DNA from: Ulvibacter sp. MAR_2010_11
GTDB lineage: Bacteria; Bacteroidota; Bacteroidia; Flavobacteriales; Flavobacteriaceae
Assembly (NCBI RefSeq): GCF_002813135.1
Contig: NZ_PHTY01000001.1
Coordinates: 2,227,501 to 2,291,500, forward strand
Length of the DNA stretch: 64,000 nucleotides
Reading direction: 5' to 3'
Shown here piece by piece: positions 26,073 to 32,997 of the stretch. The position numbers and the translations under genes are program-made. The first letter of the stretch is position 1; each line of letters begins with the position of its first letter. Under the pieces are notes generated by a model, which ran no database searches, was not told where the DNA came from, and saw only the letters and a list, made by a program, of their open reading frames with translations.

Positions 26073-26624
26073 TTAAAAAGTTTCATTATCGGTTAAATAG
26101 GCCTTAATTTTTTGCACAGCAATATGATAACTGCTTTTTAGTCCGCCAACCGATGTGTCTAATACTTCTGAAAGGTCTTCATAGGTAATATCATCAAAGT
26201 ACTTCATATTAAAAATTAGTTGTTGTCGCGGTGGAAGGGTAGCAATTGCCTTTTGTAGTTGTAACTGAATCTCACTTCCTTCAAAATACACATCACTTTC
26301 AAGATTAGAAATTGCGTGGTTCATCACTTCTTCACTCGAAGTTCCGGCTCTTTTGGCTTTTTTTGAAAGAAATGTAAGTGCTTCGTTAGTCGCAATTCGA
26401 TACATCCAGGTATATAATTTGCTATCTCCTTTGAACTTATCAATATTTCTGAAGATTTTTATAAAGGTGTTCTGTAAAACATCATCGGTATCGTCGTGGT
26501 CCAAAAGAATCTTTCGCACATGCCAATACAATCGCTCCTTATATAAAGAAACTAATTCTCTAAACGCCGTTTCCTTATGTGCTACCGATTGTAGGGCACT
26601 TACTAAAGACTGTTCTTCAATCAC
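26073..26624 (-). CDS. ECF-type RNA polymerase sigma factor
   Basis: 183 residues starting at GTG (26624); a stop codon two codons upstream excludes a longer form. Region 2 includes LLDHDDTDDVLQNTFIKIFRN and YTWMYRIATNEAL. Region 4 includes LPPRQQLIFNMKYFDDITYEDL and a helix-turn-helix VLDTSVGGLKSSYHIA. It directs RNA polymerase to a specific stress or envelope regulon, probably including its own operon. The downstream genes encode an anti-sigma-like membrane protein and a periplasmic sensor-like protein. The predicted small RNA locus lies upstream on the other strand. Confidence 0.9.
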   Translation of the reverse strand: MIEEQSLVSALQSVAHKETAFRELVSLYKERLYWHVRKILLDHDDTDDVLQNTFIKIFRNIDKFKGDSKLYTWMYRIATNEALTFLSKKAKRAGTSSEEVMNHAISNLESDVYFEGSEIQLQLQKAIATLPPRQQLIFNMKYFDDITYEDLSEVLDTSVGGLKSSYHIAVQKIKAYLTDNETF

Positions 26625-26739
26625 AGACTATTTTCGTTTAAACTATGACTAATATAACTCCCAAGGGTTTAATTTTAGTTTTTTATGCTACTATAAAAGA
26701 AGCAAAATGTTAAATATTCCCGATTAAAAGCACTTTTTT

Positions 26740-26790
26740 TAGATAAAATGCAAATTTTATTTTTTTGTAGGAAAAATTTTACTACTTTCG
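26740..26790 (+). promoter_or_regulatory. Promoter and upstream dyad of predicted small RNA 1
   Basis: A 23-bp element (26740-26762) is repeated exactly at 26975-26997. It contains the dyad ATAAAAT-GCAA-ATTTTAT (26743-26760). A -7-like box TACTTTCG lies at 26783-26790, 43 bp from the element start, nearly the same distance (44 bp) as in the second copy. The -33 position has T-rich sequence rather than TTTG, so this promoter is weaker or activator-dependent. Confidence 0.5.
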
Positions 26791-26794
26791 CTAG

Positions 26795-26886
26795 ATACTT
26801 CTTATGTATATGTTCTTTATTATTAGCCCCAACTGTAATAAGAACGCACTAAACGGGCCTAAGCGGGGGCTGGCCCGTTTTTTTTA
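26795..26886 (+). ncRNA. Predicted small RNA 1 with two hairpins and complementary loops
   Basis: No coding frame is present. The predicted 5' end AUACUUCUUAUGU lies 5 nt after the -7 box and resembles that of RNA 2. Hairpin 1 (26812-26845) has a 10-bp stem with one bulge and a 13-nt loop UUAGCCCCAACUG. Hairpin 2 (26851-26880) is a 9-bp GC-rich stem AAACGGGCC/GGCCCGTTT, followed by a T run, i.e. a terminator; its loop is UAAGCGGGGGCU. AGCCCC in loop 1 and GGGGCU in loop 2 can form six base pairs. Target and function are unknown. Transcription is predicted, not shown. Confidence 0.6.
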
Positions 26887-26901
26887 TGCTTAAAAGTTTG
26901 T

Positions 26902-26943
26902 AAGTGAAATTATCTTTGTTTGTAGGAAAAGATAATTTCACTT
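26902..26943. repeat. Perfect 16-bp inverted repeat between the two small RNAs
   Basis: AAGTGAAATTATCTTT (26902-26917) pairs perfectly with 26928-26943 across a 10-nt loop. The loop region contains TTTGTAGGAAAA, also present at 26764-26775 just before the RNA 1 -7 box. No T run follows on either strand, so it is not a clear terminator. It could be a regulator site or a transcript hairpin. Confidence 0.6.
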
Positions 26944-26974
26944 TATTAAAAAAATCGATGAAATGCATAGTTTA

Positions 26975-27026
26975 TAGATAAAATGCAAATTTTATTTGGT
27001 AGATTCAAAAGTTAAATATATATTTG
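26975..27026 (+). promoter_or_regulatory. Promoter and upstream dyad of predicted small RNA 2
   Basis: Second exact copy of the 23-bp element (26975-26997) with the same dyad. Its last bases form the -33 TTTG (26995-26998). The -7 box TATATTTG lies at 27019-27026, giving a 20-bp spacer, an excellent Bacteroidota housekeeping promoter. The dyad overlaps the -33 region, as expected for a regulator acting at both promoters. Confidence 0.7.
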
Positions 27027-27030
27027 ACTC

Positions 27031-27118
27031 ATACTTATGTTAAAAGTGTTGCCGCGTGCCCCAAATGCGGTGACAAAAATAAAGAAAGAGCGGTGCCCCA
27101 AATCGCTCTTTTTTTTTA
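27031..27118 (+). ncRNA. Predicted small RNA 2 with two hairpins carrying identical loops
   Basis: The predicted 5' end AUACUUAUGU is 5 nt after the -7 box. Hairpin 1 (27047-27075) is a 9-bp stem UGUUGCCGC/GCGGUGACA with two G-U pairs. Hairpin 2 (27085-27111) is an 8-bp stem AAAGAGCG/CGCTCTTT followed by a T run, a terminator. Both loops are exactly GUGCCCCAAAU although their stems differ in sequence. The shared core GCCCCAA also occurs in loop 1 of RNA 1. This points to the loop as the functional part, for base pairing or protein binding. The 3' end overlaps the stop codon of the opposite ABC transporter gene. Confidence 0.68.
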
Positions 27119-28939
27119 TGCAAAAGATTGCATTTCTACGAGGCTGTAATACACCCCTTTTTTGTCCAGTAATTCTTTGTGTTTTCCTTGTTCCACTATG
27201 GTACCTTTGGAGAGCACAACAATAGTATCGGCATTTTGAATAGTTGATAGTCGATGTGCTATTACAATAGAGGTTCGATTCTTCATCATGTTTTCCAATG
27301 CTTCCTGTACTAATCGTTCACTTTCGGTATCCAACGCTGAAGTTGCTTCGTCCAAAATCATTATGGGTGGATTTTTCAGAACGGCTCGAGCAATGCTCAG
27401 GCGTTGTTTTTGTCCGCCACTTAATTTGTTACCGCTATCACCAATGTTGGTATCGATTCCCTTTGGTAAAATTGAAACAAATTCCCAGGCATTGGCAACT
27501 TTTAAAGCCTCAATGATCTCATCATCGGTCGCGGTTTCCTTGGCAACCAACAAATTTCCCTTAATAGTATCGTTAAATAATATGGAGTCTTGCGTTACTA
27601 ACCCTAGAAGGCTTCGTAACGATTTTTGAGTGATGTCTTTAATACTTAGCCCGTCAATTTTAATCTCACCTTTATTTACGTCATAGAATCTGGTTACCAA
27701 ATTAGCAATCGTACTCTTCCCGCTACCGCTTTGACCCACAAGTGCAACGGTATGTCCTTTGGGAACGGTAAGTGAAAATTTTTGAAGCACCCAATCGTCT
27801 TCATATTTAAAGGAAATATTTTCGAGAGCAATTTCACTCGAAAATCCTTCTTTCTCAATGGCATTGGGAGCATCTTTGATGGCCGATTCGGTTTCGAGGA
27901 TTTCTAAGACACGTTCGGCAGCGGCATTTCCTTTTTTTACACCATAACTTGCCTTACTTATCGCTTTGGCTGGTGTTAGAATTTGATATGCCAGTCCCAT
28001 ATAAACAATAAAGAGTTCAGGTTGCAAGGATTTTTCAACCAAAACCATTTGTCCGCCATACCATAAAAGTATAGAAATTACCACAATCCCCAAGAACTCA
28101 CTGGTGGGAGAAGCCAGGTTTTGACGATTCAATAATGAATTTGAAAATTTAAAAAAGCGAGATGTAGATTCTTTAAAACGGTTGTTGAAAATAGGTTCGG
28201 CATTAAATCCTTTAATAATTTTAAGTCCGCCAAGCGTTTCTTCCAAAATAGAAAGAAAAAAGCCCTGTTCCTTTTGCACCTTATCACTATGACTCTTTAG
28301 GCTCTTGCCTATTCGGGAAATAATAAAACCCGACACCGGAATAAAAATAAACACAAAGAGTGTAAGCTTCACACTAATAATGAGCATGGCAGCAATTGCA
28401 AAAAGTATGGTTAAAGGTTCACGTACAATTAATTCTAATATCGATAAAAAGGAATGTTGAATCTCTAATACATCACTGGTAAGCCTTGCTATTGTATCTC
28501 CCTTGCGCTTTTCAGAATAAAAAGAAACCGGAAGATCAACGGTTTTTTTGTATAAATCGTTACGCAAATCTTTCAATACCCCATTCCGAAGAAAAGTTAT
28601 AAAAAACATTGCCAAATATCCGAATAGGTTTTTTAATAAGAACATACCAATAACCAGTACCACCATAAATATTAGGACATCTTCTGTACCTTCATTGGCC
28701 TTTTGTGTGACAAAATAGTTAAGTGAGTTTTCAATAAAGTCCTTCGCATCTGCAATGCCTGTCCAAACCGGTTTTACATCAAGTCGCTTTGTATTGTCGA
28801 ACAAGACCGATAGCATAGGAAACAAGGATATCATCGCTAACGTCCCGAATAAGGCATAAAAAATGTTCGAAATAATATTCAGCCAGGCATATCCTTTATA
28901 AGGAATGGCATATTTTAATATTTTCTTGAAGTATTTCAC
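27116..28939 (-). CDS. MsbA-like ABC exporter (fused membrane and ATPase domains)
   Basis: 607 residues. An N-terminal ABC type-1 membrane domain with about six helices (~20-330) is fused to an ATPase with Walker A (LVGQSGSGKST), signature LSGGQKQR, Walker B (IMILDEATSALD) and the H-loop (IVIAHRLST). Such half-transporters dimerise and export lipids or drugs across the inner membrane; lipid A flipping is possible. The start is GTG, overlapping the TAG stop of the phosphohexomutase gene by one base (TAGTG), which predicts coupling. Its stop codon lies in the T run of small RNA 2 on the other strand. Confidence 0.9.
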   Translation of the reverse strand: MKYFKKILKYAIPYKGYAWLNIISNIFYALFGTLAMISLFPMLSVLFDNTKRLDVKPVWTGIADAKDFIENSLNYFVTQKANEGTEDVLIFMVVLVIGMFLLKNLFGYLAMFFITFLRNGVLKDLRNDLYKKTVDLPVSFYSEKRKGDTIARLTSDVLEIQHSFLSILELIVREPLTILFAIAAMLIISVKLTLFVFIFIPVSGFIISRIGKSLKSHSDKVQKEQGFFLSILEETLGGLKIIKGFNAEPIFNNRFKESTSRFFKFSNSLLNRQNLASPTSEFLGIVVISILLWYGGQMVLVEKSLQPELFIVYMGLAYQILTPAKAISKASYGVKKGNAAAERVLEILETESAIKDAPNAIEKEGFSSEIALENISFKYEDDWVLQKFSLTVPKGHTVALVGQSGSGKSTIANLVTRFYDVNKGEIKIDGLSIKDITQKSLRSLLGLVTQDSILFNDTIKGNLLVAKETATDDEIIEALKVANAWEFVSILPKGIDTNIGDSGNKLSGGQKQRLSIARAVLKNPPIMILDEATSALDTESERLVQEALENMMKNRTSIVIAHRLSTIQNADTIVVLSKGTIVEQGKHKELLDKKGVYYSLVEMQSFA

Positions 28940-30648
28940 TAGCTGATATTTAGGTGTAATAGAATCGCATCTATTTTTTGCTGAAGTGCTTTTTCATCAT
29001 TTTTTGAAGTATGCACACTTATATAAAATTTTATTTTTGGCTCCGTACCACTGGGTCGGGCAGCAATTTTACTGCCGTCTTCGGTATAATAAATTAGGAC
29101 ATTCGATTTTGGGATATCCATAATTTCTGATGTGCCACCAAGTATATTTTTAGCAACTCCGGTTTGGTAATCTTCAATCTTTAGTACTTTTTTGCCTGCA
29201 ATTTGGTCATAGGGATTGGAACGAAGCTGTTTCATTATTTCTGAAATTTCTTCCGCTCCTTTTTTGCCTTTTTTTACCAGTGACACCAGATGTTCCTTGT
29301 GAAAACCTACTCTTGAATAGATTTCCTGCAAATACCGGAATAAACTGCTGCCTGAAGCCTTTTTCTGTGCGGCAATCTCACAGGCGAGTAGGGTAGCGGT
29401 CACCGCGTCTTTGTCACGCACAAAATCGCCCACCATATATCCGAAACTTTCTTCGCCTCCTCCAATAAATTCAAGTTCGGGAAAGTCTTTTACCATTTTG
29501 GCGATCCATTTAAATCCGGTAAGTCCTTCTTTATAGTGTACTCCAAAATTACCGGCAATTTTTGAAACCATCGGTGTTGAAACAATAGTACTTGCTACAA
29601 ATTGTTTTCCGTTGAGCTTACTTGCTTTTTGCCATTGTTCCAACAAAAAGTAAGTTTTTATCACCATCGCCTGATTCCCGTTAAGGATGGTCATTTTTCC
29701 GTTAGTGTCACGAACCGCTATTCCCAGGCGATCACAATCGGGGTCGGTACCAATTACAATATCTGCAGCTGTTTCGTCTGCAAGCTCAATGGCCATTCGC
29801 AAGGCTTCGGGTTCTTCGGGATTGGGAGATGTTACCGTTGGGAAGTCCCCGTCCGGTGTTGCCTGTGCTGCTACAACACTTACATTTTTATAACCTGCCA
29901 TTTCCAATACCTTCGGAATCATAGTGATGGACGTTCCGTGGAGCGGGGTAAAAACAATCTTCAGATTGTCCTTCATTTGCTGAGGAGTATCAAAACTTCC
30001 GTTTTTAACTGAAGCTTCAGCAAAGGCCTCATCCACTTCCGTATCAATCAATGTAATTAAAGCACTATTCGCTTCAAATTGTATGTCGGAATATTTCAAT
30101 GCATTGATTTCGGCTATAATTTCCCCGTCCTGTGGTGGAACTAATTGTCCGCCATCTTCCCAATACACCTTATAACCATTGTATTCGGGAGGGTTGTGAG
30201 AGGCTGTAAGCACAATTCCGCATTGACATTGCAAGTATTTTACGGCAAAAGAGAGTTCGGGTGTAGGGCGTAATTCAGAAAATAGAAAAACCTGTATTCC
30301 GTTGGCTGAAAACACATCGGCAACCAACCTAGCCAGCGATTTACTGTTATGACGACAATCGTACGCAATGGTTACTTTGATGGGTTGATTGGGGAATTGT
30401 TTTTTCAAATAATTTGAAATTCCTTGAGTGTTTTTCCCCAATGTAAATTTATTAATACGATTATCACCAACTCCCATGATACCTCGCATTCCGCCTGTCC
30501 CGAATTCCAGATTCTTATAAAAACTGTCTTCGAGACCTTCGGGGTCATAGGCAATCATTTCTTTGATGGTCTGCTGTGTTTCTGTATCGAATGTAGGGGT
30601 GAGCCATCGGTTGACGCGCTCAAGGATGTTAGGATCTACGTAAATCAT
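28939..30648 (-). CDS. Phosphoglucomutase/phosphomannomutase family protein
   Basis: 569 residues, the length of the bacterial PGM1/PGM2-type alpha-D-phosphohexomutases. The phosphoserine loop is [13 protein letters not shown] with Ser150. The metal loop is DPDCDRLG, the sugar-binding loop GGGEESFG and the phosphate loop SGTEPK near the C-terminus. It interconverts hexose 1- and 6-phosphates, feeding polysaccharide and nucleotide-sugar synthesis. The exact hexose preference cannot be read from sequence. The neighbouring glycosyltransferase and ABC exporter fit envelope glycan metabolism. Confidence 0.92.
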   Translation of the reverse strand: MIYVDPNILERVNRWLTPTFDTETQQTIKEMIAYDPEGLEDSFYKNLEFGTGGMRGIMGVGDNRINKFTLGKNTQGISNYLKKQFPNQPIKVTIAYDCRHNSKSLARLVADVFSANGIQVFLFSELRPTPELSFAVKYLQCQCGIVLTASHNPPEYNGYKVYWEDGGQLVPPQDGEIIAEINALKYSDIQFEANSALITLIDTEVDEAFAEASVKNGSFDTPQQMKDNLKIVFTPLHGTSITMIPKVLEMAGYKNVSVVAAQATPDGDFPTVTSPNPEEPEALRMAIELADETAADIVIGTDPDCDRLGIAVRDTNGKMTILNGNQAMVIKTYFLLEQWQKASKLNGKQFVASTIVSTPMVSKIAGNFGVHYKEGLTGFKWIAKMVKDFPELEFIGGGEESFGYMVGDFVRDKDAVTATLLACEIAAQKKASGSSLFRYLQEIYSRVGFHKEHLVSLVKKGKKGAEEISEIMKQLRSNPYDQIAGKKVLKIEDYQTGVAKNILGGTSEIMDIPKSNVLIYYTEDGSKIAARPSGTEPKIKFYISVHTSKNDEKALQQKIDAILLHLNIS

Positions 30649-30707
30649 TCTGAAAAATTAATCGCTACCAATTTGGCAATCATCTGCAAAAATAAGAAAC
30701 TTAACGG

Positions 30708-31661
30708 TTATTGTTTGAAGTTTCGCTGTTCTTTAACGATGTAGTTGGCGTTGTCTTTTTTGGTGCGAAGTAGCAATTCTCCTAAAAAGCCTGCTAAAAA
30801 CAACTGACTCCCAAGTATCATAGCTGTGAGGGCGATATAAAACTGAGGTCTTTCGGTGATAAGTCTGCCGGAAGGATTGATAAAAAGTTTGTCAATACCC
30901 AAATACAGTGCGAAACAGAAACCTACAAAGAGCATGATGGCTCCCCAGGCGCCAAAAAGGTGCATTGGTCGTTTTCCGAAGCGTGATAAAAACCAAATGG
31001 TAATAAGATCTAAAAAGCCGCGAACGAAGCGTTCGGCGCCAAATTTTGTGGTTCCATATTTTCTGGCCTGGTGTAGCACAACTTTTTCACCAATCGCGTC
31101 GAAGCCTGCATTTTTGGCTAATACCGGAATGTAGCGATGCATTTCGCCGGTCACTTCAATGGTTTTTATGACATCATTCCGATAGGCTTTTAAGCCGCAA
31201 TTAAAATCGTGCAAACGAACACCGGAAGTTCTTCGGGCGGCAAAATTGAACAATTTTGAAGGTAGGTTTTTAGAAACAATCGAATCGTAGCGTTTCTTTT
31301 TCCATCCCGAAACCAGGTCAAAGCCTGCTTCGGTAATCATTTTATAGAGTTCGGGAATTTCTTCAGGGCTGTCTTGTAAATCGGCATCCATGGTAATTAC
31401 CACATCGCCTTGTGCCATAGCAAAACCGGCATGAAGTGCTTGAGATTTACCAAAATTTCTCAAAAATCGAATTGCTTTTACTTGGGTGTTTTGCGCAGCT
31501 AAGGCTTCGATTATCTCCCAGGATTTATCGGTACTTCCGTCATCTATAAAAATTACTTCATATAAAAAACCATTGGACTGCATCACCTGTGCAATCCAAT
31601 GGTATAATTCGGTTATAGATTCTTCTTCGTTAAGAAGTGGAATTACGATAGATAGATTCAT
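30708..31661 (-). CDS. GT2 glycosyltransferase with C-terminal membrane helices
   Basis: 317 residues from the ATG; a TTG one codon earlier is less likely. The N-terminal GT-A domain has LSIVIPLLNEEESI, FIDDGSTD and the metal-binding MDADLQDSPEEIP. The C-terminus has two transmembrane helices (GAWGAIMLFVGFCFALYLG and YIALTAMILGSQLFLAGFLG). This plan matches dolichol/undecaprenyl-phosphate sugar transferases (DPM1/GtrB-like). It probably charges undecaprenyl phosphate with a sugar on the cytoplasmic face. It lies 59 bp before the phosphohexomutase on the same strand and may be in one operon with DUF4199 upstream. Confidence 0.9.
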   Translation of the reverse strand: MNLSIVIPLLNEEESITELYHWIAQVMQSNGFLYEVIFIDDGSTDKSWEIIEALAAQNTQVKAIRFLRNFGKSQALHAGFAMAQGDVVITMDADLQDSPEEIPELYKMITEAGFDLVSGWKKKRYDSIVSKNLPSKLFNFAARRTSGVRLHDFNCGLKAYRNDVIKTIEVTGEMHRYIPVLAKNAGFDAIGEKVVLHQARKYGTTKFGAERFVRGFLDLITIWFLSRFGKRPMHLFGAWGAIMLFVGFCFALYLGIDKLFINPSGRLITERPQFYIALTAMILGSQLFLAGFLGELLLRTKKDNANYIVKEQRNFKQ

Positions 31662-31673
31662 CAAAAGAAATTT

Positions 31674-32204
31674 CTAGTAATTTTCCGGACGATTTTGTTT
31701 CATAATTAAACCTGCAATTAGTGAAATTATAAATCCGAAGAATAATGAGGCAATTAAGCCCATCGCGGTCATAATCCAGGGTGACATAAACTTTTCGGTC
31801 ATTCCCATGGCCATTTCTACTTGATCGTTAGTCATTTGCGGATTATTTTCAATCATTTTTTCCCGTGTTACATCCAGCATCTGAGTGACAAAATCGGGTT
31901 CGATAACAGTCACAAAGAGATAGGTAAAAATAGAACCTATAAGTCCGGCCACCAATGAAATGGCAAGTCCTGTTTTTAATGCATCTCCTAAAGATAGGAA
32001 TCCGTCTCCCTCTTTTTTAAAGGTTTTTAATCCGTAAACAATCGCAGCGGTCATAATGGCAAAGTTAAGTACAGATTGCCACCATGGTTGTTCCATGTGC
32101 ATGCCCATAACATAAACAATAACCGATACTACAATTGTACCTAAGGCCATCATTAGACCGTAATTCAATGCAATTTTTTTAACAGAAGCTTTTTGTGATT
32201 CCAT
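31674..32204 (-). CDS. DUF4199 membrane protein
   Basis: 176 residues with four predicted transmembrane helices (ALNYGLMMALGTIVVSVIVYV; SVLNFAIMTAAIVYGL; GLAISLVAGLIGSIFTYLFV; AMGLIASLFFGFIISLIAGL). The loop DFVTQMLDVTREKMIENNPQMT before the last helix is typical of DUF4199, a Bacteroidota-specific family of unknown function often found upstream of a GT2 glycosyltransferase. That arrangement is seen here, 12 bp apart, which supports a membrane role with the glycosyltransferase (inference). Confidence 0.85.
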   Translation of the reverse strand: MESQKASVKKIALNYGLMMALGTIVVSVIVYVMGMHMEQPWWQSVLNFAIMTAAIVYGLKTFKKEGDGFLSLGDALKTGLAISLVAGLIGSIFTYLFVTVIEPDFVTQMLDVTREKMIENNPQMTNDQVEMAMGMTEKFMSPWIMTAMGLIASLFFGFIISLIAGLIMKQNRPENY

Positions 32205-32368
32205 GAGTTGAAGTTTTTTGGTTCCGTAAACGGAATTGGTTTGGTTTGTTAGTTAACAAAGATAGCAAAACGTTACAGATGTTTTTTGTGAAACTAAGAA
32301 TCTTATACATTTGTATTTTCCAATTTTAATCACTTTTTAGGTTTCCATTAAAAAAGTAAATAAATTTG

Positions 32369-32398
32369 TTGTGCATTTGGTAATAATCCTTAAATTTG
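32369..32398 (+). promoter_or_regulatory. Promoter of rpmE2
   Basis: TTG (32369-32371), a 19-bp spacer and TAAATTTG (32391-32398) match the Bacteroidota housekeeping promoter. It lies 38 bp before the L31 start codon. Confidence 0.8.
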
Positions 32399-32435
32399 CA
32401 CACTCAAAATCGAGAAGTATTAAAATTACAAGAAA

Positions 32436-32693
32436 ATGAAACAAGGTATCCATCCCGAGAATTATAGATTAGTAGCCTTTAAAGACATGTCTAACGAAGA
32501 TGTTTTTTTAAGCAAATCTACTGCCGATACGAAAGAGACTATTGATGTTGATGGTGTAGAGTATCCTTTGGTGAAATTGGAAATTTCCAGAACTTCTCAC
32601 CCTTACTATACCGGTAAGTCTAAACTAATAGACACTGCAGGACGTATTGACAAGTTCAAAAACAAATACGCTAAATTCAAAAAAGAAGAATAG
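32436..32693 (+). CDS. rpmE2: 50S ribosomal protein L31, type B
   Basis: 85 residues: [20 protein letters not shown] at the start, then [20 protein letters not shown] and a lysine-rich tail. The full absence of cysteine identifies the zinc-independent (C-minus, type B) form of bL31, which replaces the zinc form in many bacteria. It has its own strong promoter and a terminator, so it is monocistronic. Confidence 0.96.
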   Translation: MKQGIHPENYRLVAFKDMSNEDVFLSKSTADTKETIDVDGVEYPLVKLEISRTSHPYYTGKSKLIDTAGRIDKFKNKYAKFKKEE

Positions 32694-32717
32694 TCTTTTT
32701 TTTTTAGCATACCATAC

Positions 32718-32746
32718 AAACCTTCGAGAAATCGAGGGTTTTTTTT
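32718..32746 (+). terminator. Terminator of rpmE2
   Basis: AAACCTTCGA and TCGAGGGTTT arms (one T-G pair) with a GAAA tetraloop and T8 tail, 24 bp after the stop codon. Confidence 0.88.
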
Positions 32747-32750
32747 GTTT

Positions 32751-32817
32751 GTAGGTTGCGCGAAGCCGAAACAGAATCAAACTTGGTTTTTTATTGTAGG
32801 TTGAGCGAAGCCGAAAC
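32751..32817. repeat. Two REP-like direct repeats in a 304-bp intergenic stretch
   Basis: A 22-bp unit occurs at 32751-32772 and 32796-32817 with one mismatch (GTAGGTTGCGCGAAG versus GTAGGTTGAGCGAAG, both then CCGAAAC). A weaker third copy may lie near 32836 (TGAGCGAACTAGAAAC). The core equals that of the element inside purL. Apart from the L31 terminator and these repeats, 32818-32997 shows no gene and no clear consensus promoter for the next gene. Confidence 0.6.
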
Positions 32818-32997
32818 CTAAATAAAGTTTTTACATGAGCGAACTAGAAACCCAATCAAGTTCGGTTGGACAAACAAATGGGTTTGGAGATACTAGATTA
32901 ATTTAGTTTGTCAAAACTGCGTTTTCAATTTAGAGCTTTTCGTAACTTCTTTAGTATATTTACTGCAAACTGTTAACCGTTTACTGAATACTACTTT

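Noticed and set aside
26795-26886. 6S RNA candidate
   Set aside because: It lacks the long rod with a central bubble; there are only two short hairpins.
26625-27115. Short coding gene in the sigma factor/ABC exporter gap
   Set aside because: The only frame of note (27037-27225) overlaps the small RNA 2 hairpins and the antisense of the exporter gene and has no coding character.
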